In this document: in pieces, positions 15,001 to 18,912 of the stretch
Layout: each line of letters begins with the position of its first letter
Position numbering within the stretch: the stretch's first letter is position 1
From: Cytophagaceae bacterium
GTDB lineage: Bacteria > Bacteroidota > Bacteroidia > Cytophagales > Flexibacteraceae
Reading direction: 5' to 3'
Assembly (NCBI GenBank): GCA_947464365.1
Contig: CANHWS010000033.1
Span: 1-18,912, forward strand
Length of the DNA: 18,912 nucleotides
Program-made: the position numbers and the translations under genes
The notes under the pieces: model-generated
Told to the model about the DNA's origin: nothing
What the model saw: only the letters and a program-made list of their open reading frames with translations
Database searches by the model: none

Positions 15001-17734
15001 GACCGCGAGCTGTATCGTTCCGTACGATAAGACTATCACGTTTTGGCAACCATTTCATGGAGAAACCAGCCGCGACAGCATCTGGGAAGTTACCCATTTT
15101 GTCATTAGACTCTCGCAACACAAACGTATTACCCTTGGCAATCACCGAGTCCTGATAGAAGATAAAGTCATCTGACTTGATGGTACTTGTCAGATACTTC
15201 ATCTCGCCCTTGCCCCGCAGACCCTTATTGTCCAGCCTAACTACACCATTAAATACTGCATCGCCTTTGTAGAGCTTGTAACCAGTCACTGGCACTTTGT
15301 GCACAAAGCCGAGTGCCCTATCGGGCATAATTTTCAGCTGCTCCTTAAAGTCTGGGAAGATATTGTCTGAGTGGAATGTGCCATCAAAACTAATTGCAGC
15401 CAGGTTAGTACTAGCCGTAGAATCGATATTGAACGGAGGTACCGTGAAGTAAATATCTTGATTATAAGCCCCACCCAAGATCTGCTTGCCGTCAAAGTAA
15501 ACGAAGCTAAAGTCCACCACATCAAATATGGGATACATGGGCAGCTTCTTGCGCCCAGACTTATTGTTTGGTTTGTTGATGAAGAGAGTGCCGTGGGTTT
15601 TGACCTTATTTTTTTTGGCCAGAGCCGCCGCCATCACACTATCAGGGCTTGCGTCGCCATGGCGCTTGTTCTCAAGTTTGACAGGAGAGGCTGGCTTAAG
15701 CTTACCAGTGATAGAGTCCCTTACGGGAGGAAGCTTGATGCCAATGGAGTCAATTTGCTCGAGCACCACCTTAAAGTTGGTATAGTCGAACTTAAACTTC
15801 TTGCCATGGGTCAGGAAGACACCAGCATTGATCTTACCGTCAAACTGGATATCCCGATCTTTGAGGAGTTTCATCTCCTTATCCTTCGGGATAACGAATA
15901 CGTCCAGCGAGTCCGCAATGACAAATTTATCAACCCCATTCATCAAGATTTCACGTTTCTCCAAATCCTGGATGGCGTTCGGCTTATTGGGTGACACGGA
16001 CGGAATGGTCACATTGTCAAAGTCCTTGGTCCCCTTTAGGCTTTGGTAATAGTGTTTGATTTTGTCCGTCAGGACAACCTTGTCCTGCACTTTGTTAAAC
16101 TTGATAAAGCCATAGCCCGCCAAGGTATTAAGCGACCCATAGAGGGCATTGATAGGACCTTTGATGTTGCCAGCAATCTCGTTGACGTATATGACATCAC
16201 TTTTGTTCTTGACGTAATGCTTCATGAGCATCAGCAAGGCATTATGCTCGTAGATACCCTGCAGGGTTGCGATGCGGTCCTCATCATACCGATCGATAGA
16301 CTCAAAAATAGCTGGCACCCTGTTGTTGGCGGACGTGATCAGGTACTCAACCTTGGCACTATCCAGCCGGACTCTAACCTCGTCGCAGGTAACTTCAACT
16401 TTGTGATAGGTGTCTAGGTAAGGGGTGCCTTCAAATCGACTTTTGCGTGTGATAAGCCGCAGGACCTTTTGATTGGTGAGGTAGATTAGGCGCGCACCTG
16501 GCTGAAATGTACTATCCCCTTTCCAGAAGAAAACGTTGCTGGCCTCCGGGGAGATAACTGTGCTGTCCCGAAACTCAAACCGGTTTCCAACGCCACGATA
16601 AACGACATTACCCTTGTATTTGATCGAGATGGTACCGCCATTCTCAAAAATATTGCTTGTGTTGTGGTATCGGCCGTCAAGGCTCACCCCACCACTACAG
16701 GTGACATCCTCGGGGGTGTTTTTGAGCAGATAGTTGGCGAAATAGGACCGAAACTTGGGGTAGGCAGCGCTTTCGGGCGTTTTGTGCGGAGTGCTCTTGA
16801 ACTCAAAAGTACCCGGCACTGGTTTGTCCGTAAGCTTAGGATACTTCAGAATAGCATGGTCGCAGGCAAACTCGGCCCTTTCTAGCCTAAAACTAAACTT
16901 TTTGAGCGTGACAACAGCTTCGCCAGGCTCAAGGCCAGTGACTGACCAGTCAAAATTGCCCCCCTCGCCAATAAAGGTCGAGTTCTCGAGCAGTGCCGCG
17001 CCGCTGGTCCCAACTAAGGAAGTACTATCGTATGTCGTGGCCCATGTCAGGTCTAGCTTGCTAAACCGGATAACAGCTCCTTTAACCTCTGGCTGCCGAG
17101 CCTGCTCAGGTACAAAGTTGCCAAAATTGTCCTTCTCTGGCTCAGGTGCTGCCGGTGGGTCTACGTAGACAGGGTTTTGCTCAGCATAAAGGCCCACCGT
17201 ATCCCCTGGCAAGCGTTTGCCACCTACATAATCAAACTGATAGTTCTCGTTGCTAGCACGAAGTTTCAGGAAAGCATTGGCATAGAGTTCATGTTTGTCC
17301 AGGAACTGGCGCATCCCTGCCATGATGTTGACGTAAGTCGGCTGCTGGACGTTATAGATTGCCTTGTGGCAAGTCAGGAGGAGCTGGTCAAGGTGGGCGG
17401 CATCCGTTTGGGCTGTTACCGCAGTGTTGATCAGGCCACAGAAACCCGAAAAGTAAGGCACTGGCCCCATACCTTGCCCCGCCATCACTTGGCTAATGAG
17501 GATAATTTTGGCCTTTTGCGTTTCGTTAAACGAGCCACCCTTAAAGTTGGACCCAAACTCATCGGCCACCTTGTCCACACTCTGTAGCCTGGCATTCTTG
17601 AGGTATTGGGTCATTTCGTCCGGAAACTCCTCGGACTTGCCAGAAAACCGCCCTCCCTGAGCCAAAACCTGTATCCAGGAGCTCAGAAACAGCAGTATCA
17701 GTATCGTTCTTTTTTTCGTGTTCACTCCTATCAC
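12080..17734 (-). CDS. Giant exported protein of unknown function, OstA/LptA-like strand pattern
   Basis: This protein has 1884 residues and a Sec signal peptide (basic KKR at 7-9, core about 11-24, likely cut VLA|Q after 25). Parts seen: a helical N-terminal region (about 40-190); long beta-rich stretches (about 200-470 and 590-1400) with short alternating strands such as GGTISIKYKGNVVYRG, GRYHNTSNIFENGG and GLRGKGEMKYLTSTI, which recall OstA/LptA/AsmA-type beta-taco proteins; a helical, possibly winged-helix-like segment (about 470-570, IYVNEIAGNIKGPINALYG); a conserved-looking domain (about 1395-1560, PDGWYYVSYDENQKLY); and a low-complexity tail (1565-1884) with PLTG repeats and a Lys/Glu/Ala helix. 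There is no outer-membrane barrel or type IX tail. No ATG is available: starts are GTG at 17734 or GTG at 17725. A near -7 box (TTATTTTG, 17783-17790) lacks a good -33. prmA ends 96 bp upstream. Confidence 0.9.
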   Translation of the reverse strand: MIGVNTKKRTILILLFLSSWIQVLAQGGRFSGKSEEFPDEMTQYLKNARLQSVDKVADEFGSNFKGGSFNETQKAKIILISQVMAGQGMGPVPYFSGFCGLINTAVTAQTDAAHLDQLLLTCHKAIYNVQQPTYVNIMAGMRQFLDKHELYANAFLKLRASNENYQFDYVGGKRLPGDTVGLYAEQNPVYVDPPAAPEPEKDNFGNFVPEQARQPEVKGAVIRFSKLDLTWATTYDSTSLVGTSGAALLENSTFIGEGGNFDWSVTGLEPGEAVVTLKKFSFRLERAEFACDHAILKYPKLTDKPVPGTFEFKSTPHKTPESAAYPKFRSYFANYLLKNTPEDVTCSGGVSLDGRYHNTSNIFENGGTISIKYKGNVVYRGVGNRFEFRDSTVISPEASNVFFWKGDSTFQPGARLIYLTNQKVLRLITRKSRFEGTPYLDTYHKVEVTCDEVRVRLDSAKVEYLITSANNRVPAIFESIDRYDEDRIATLQGIYEHNALLMLMKHYVKNKSDVIYVNEIAGNIKGPINALYGSLNTLAGYGFIKFNKVQDKVVLTDKIKHYYQSLKGTKDFDNVTIPSVSPNKPNAIQDLEKREILMNGVDKFVIADSLDVFVIPKDKEMKLLKDRDIQFDGKINAGVFLTHGKKFKFDYTNFKVVLEQIDSIGIKLPPVRDSITGKLKPASPVKLENKRHGDASPDSVMAAALAKKNKVKTHGTLFINKPNNKSGRKKLPMYPIFDVVDFSFVYFDGKQILGGAYNQDIYFTVPPFNIDSTASTNLAAISFDGTFHSDNIFPDFKEQLKIMPDRALGFVHKVPVTGYKLYKGDAVFNGVVRLDNKGLRGKGEMKYLTSTIKSDDFIFYQDSVIAKGNTFVLRESNDKMGNFPDAVAAGFSMKWLPKRDSLIVRNDTARGPFRMYKATTTLDGQLVLSSGGVVKGGGIVKRQGSQVESRDMTFAIDNFKGREANFEIESSTEGKPAMKSTNVKFKYDMVAKKADFETEVAGFASNEFPYTQFKTSIPKAIWDFDKALITMSKPDSIELANSIFYSTLPELDSINFQAKNAIYDLKTYSLKIDGVPFIHVADAELVPDSGKVEILENAQITPLRNSIILVDTIDRYHKLVKGDLVVKSRHAFEGSALYQYVNAANDTLNITFTDFKQEKRDPKNKKKAKQVFTTGNGNVPEDNLLQIAPGVLFKGNVKMIAMNKNLEFDGAIALDLKSNSEKTWVKFKKSGDDRNFAVDLKGATNANGQAVVTGLYYGEGNSLYGLFVDAKKSPNDREIFSASGTLKTDVETREYRVGAVDKLSPGSKVHEGNVFSFSDTAKTDSYDGKFNFLAPTEKSFNLIAAGSGRGFRTSGVYSAQLAMIFDYPTTDNANKILALDLQDKKKNVGLGEIGVPVDTIVNRVGDIAGQRAAEDFKRKFGSYLSLTIVGGKFAKGIVFSDVNLVWSPTHNAWHSVGQLGLANIGKAEVNARVDGYIEIKRTETGDLVKLFIQPVPDGWYYVSYDENQKLYTLATNNNYNSEISAKGKASKTGRGIYGFGLADDADRVDFVKSFNKNYLGKDVEPTPFTPQIGAAPEAAAPTETESSPASDSTGGTATPSQDLNQDDAKPAAPAAVEVPLNPLTGLPDSSLIGTTPTTDADSGNKSEDKPTKKEKKKKKKEEPAAEKPAEPAKAEPLIDPLTGQPVPADTTSKTPVAPPVVPPATDTAKAQPASTDKPAEKPPVTPPSTPEVDPLTGQPVQPAKPAEKAPETPAQPAVDPLTGQPMAPAVVPPAPDTAALRIKADSIKTAKLKADSTQKAQQEELKRKEQEAKDAAVEEAKRKQAEDQKAEEDRKAKEKADQEAKEKADKEAKEKEAKEKETPPILPPPTDPPPADSTKPEPGK
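12441..12874 (-). repeat. Four (D/N)PLTG repeat units in the tail of the giant protein
   Basis: A 20-bp unit encoding (D/N)PLTG(Q/L)P occurs at 12441-12460, 12519-12538, 12681-12700 and 12855-12874. The corresponding residues are about 1759, 1733, 1679 and 1621. The first three read DPLTGQP; the outermost reads NPLTGLP. Between them are Pro/Ala/Glu/Lys-rich linkers of 19-51 residues. The DNA differs at third positions, so the protein motif appears to be what is kept, not a recent DNA duplication. Confidence 0.8.
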
Positions 17735-17830
17735 CTGTTGGGCGGATGTATGATCGGTGCGTCCTTAGCCTCGCCAAACAACCAAAATAAGTACTCAGAA
17801 TGCCCAGACGAACATCTAGGCATGGTTTGA

Positions 17831-18703
17831 TCAATCAGTAGTCGTTACAGTAGGTGTCATTGGTTTATCAAAAGCCAACATCGCCCAAGGCCCTTCGAGT
17901 GTATGGGTGTGATAACGCAGATCAAGCGCGGATGCCTTTGCAGTTAAGGCCGCAATGTCCTCTTCATGAAATCCGCTCAGAACCAGTTTACCACCAGGCT
18001 TAAGGTAACGCTCATAACCATCCATTTCATCAAGCAAAATGTTACGGTTGATATTAGCCAGCACCCAGTCAAAGGGTTCGCCAGCTTCCACCGTCCTGAT
18101 AGTGCCGAGGGCGCCAACAACTTGCTGGCAACCGTTGCCAGCAATATTTTCGGCAATGCTTTCGACACACCAAGGATCATTATCGTATGCAAAAACGCGG
18201 TTAGCACCCTGCAGCTCGCCCAAAATGGCCAAAACACCAGAACCACTCCCCGCATCAAGGACTGAAAACCCTAATAAGTCATGTTTGAGCATGTAGCGCA
18301 TCACTTGGGCCGTAGTGGCATGGTGGCCTGTGCCAAATGCCATTTTGGGTGTGATTACGATATCGTATCGGATAGTTTGGTCAGGGGCATGAAAGGCGGC
18401 ACGCACACGGCAATCCTGCGCAATCCGGACTGGGTCAATACTAGCTTCCCAGACAGCGTTCCAGTTTTGACCTTCGATTACCTGAGCTGTATAACTAATC
18501 ATCCCACTTTCGGCTAAAGGACCGAGCAGAACGTCAAGGTCAGCATGCGGCACTTGGGCCAACATCGAGGTCACAAAACCTACCTCAGTCTCTTCGAATG
18601 TATCAAAACCAAGCTCGGCCACCATCGGGATCACAAACTCTGCCACTTCGGGCGCCGCCATAACGGTGAGGACCAGATGTTGGGTTGGGCTTTGGTTTGA
18701 CAT
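17831..18703 (-). CDS. prmA: Ribosomal protein L11 methyltransferase
   Basis: PrmA methylates ribosomal protein L11 using S-adenosylmethionine. Landmarks: NWNAVWEASIDPV (80-92), PKMAFGTGHHATT (119-131), the SAM-binding loop LDAGSGSGVLAI (149-160) followed by the acidic end of strand 2 (AYDNDP), the catalytic-region ANINRNIL (216-223), and GFHEEDI (244-250). The N-terminal 1-70 is the L11-recognition domain. Length (290 aa) is normal and the ATG at 18703 is the natural start. It is 96 bp upstream of the giant gene on the same strand, with no visible terminator between them, so read-through is likely. Its product, S-adenosylhomocysteine, is cleared by AhcY, encoded at the left end of this window. 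Confidence 0.96.
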   Translation of the reverse strand: MSNQSPTQHLVLTVMAAPEVAEFVIPMVAELGFDTFEETEVGFVTSMLAQVPHADLDVLLGPLAESGMISYTAQVIEGQNWNAVWEASIDPVRIAQDCRVRAAFHAPDQTIRYDIVITPKMAFGTGHHATTAQVMRYMLKHDLLGFSVLDAGSGSGVLAILGELQGANRVFAYDNDPWCVESIAENIAGNGCQQVVGALGTIRTVEAGEPFDWVLANINRNILLDEMDGYERYLKPGGKLVLSGFHEEDIAALTAKASALDLRYHTHTLEGPWAMLAFDKPMTPTVTTTD

Positions 18704-18837
18704 CAGTTCAGAGGGATCGTGGTGGTGAGATTAAGTGAGCGTGTTTGTGCTTAGAGGCAAACGATCATGGTCCATACCTGCTAACACGAAGCAAACTGAA
18801 CCTGTTTCTAATTAGCCTTAAACGCAGGCAGTCATCG

Positions 18838-18845
18838 CAAAGATA
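18838..18845 (-). promoter_or_regulatory. Candidate -7 box upstream of prmA
   Basis: The minus strand reads TATCTTTG here (plus-strand CAAAGATA), an exact match to TAnnTTTG. The nearest upstream TTTG is only 14 nt away, shorter than the 21 nt seen elsewhere in the window, so the promoter is only partly supported. It would give a leader of about 130 nt. The remaining bases to the window end hold no recognised gene. Confidence 0.3.
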
Positions 18846-18912
18846 CCAAACCAAGGGGCCAAATCCACTTCTGAGGCACCATGAGCAGCCCAAGCCGAAG
18901 GTAGATTACCCA

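Noticed and set aside
15371..15994. Plus-strand open frame of 207 codons opposite the giant gene
   Set aside because: It lies wholly inside the minus-strand gene, whose frame has a signal peptide and protein-like composition throughout; the opposite frame shows no domain, promoter or signal.

Overview
The window reads as chromosomal DNA from a member of the Bacteroidota (Bacteroidetes), probably from one of its non-Bacteroides lineages; the order cannot be fixed from sequence alone. The reasons are: promoters of the TTG-N21-TAnnTTTG type that the Bacteroidota sigma factor uses, at several gene starts; few recognisable Shine-Dalgarno sites; a short methylmalonyl-CoA mutase small subunit; a bacillithiol-pathway glycosyltransferase (BshA); lipoproteins with acidic residues after the lipobox cysteine; and a very large exported protein of a type I associate with this phylum. 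No tRNA, rRNA, CRISPR array, insertion sequence, integrase or phage gene was seen. Base composition looks even, so this appears to be core or stable chromosome rather than an island.

Layout. On the left, ahcY (S-adenosylhomocysteine hydrolase, minus) and prfA (release factor 1, plus) diverge from a region of about 440 bp that carries one candidate promoter for each. Two exported lipoproteins follow on the plus strand: a probable parallel beta-helix protein with a TTG start, and a lipoprotein of unknown function with four cysteines in its mature part. A 14-bp stem hairpin separates them from a minus-strand group transcribed leftwards: a MORN-repeat exported protein, then bshA, then mutA. Diverging from that group, behind a good promoter and a structured leader, is a small secreted protein, followed by a long gap with a strong terminator and a small single-pass membrane protein. 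That gene converges on plsY (acyl-phosphate glycerol-3-phosphate acyltransferase, minus).

The right third is taken up by one minus-strand gene encoding an exported protein of about 1884 residues with no recognised function. It has a beta-rich body, one internal helical segment, and a tail of about 320 residues with PLTG repeats and a TolA-like charged helix. prmA (L11 methyltransferase) lies 96 bp upstream on the same strand and may be co-transcribed with it.

Functional links. ahcY and prmA are both part of S-adenosylmethionine use, and prfA and prmA both belong to translation. bshA (thiol redox), mutA (propionate/succinyl-CoA interconversion) and plsY (phospholipid synthesis) are housekeeping functions. 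The least understood content is the cell-envelope set: two lipoproteins, the MORN protein, two small envelope proteins and the giant protein. The giant protein is the best candidate for undescribed biology. I infer, without proof, an envelope-assembly or lipid/LPS-transport type role from its OstA/LptA-like beta-strand pattern.
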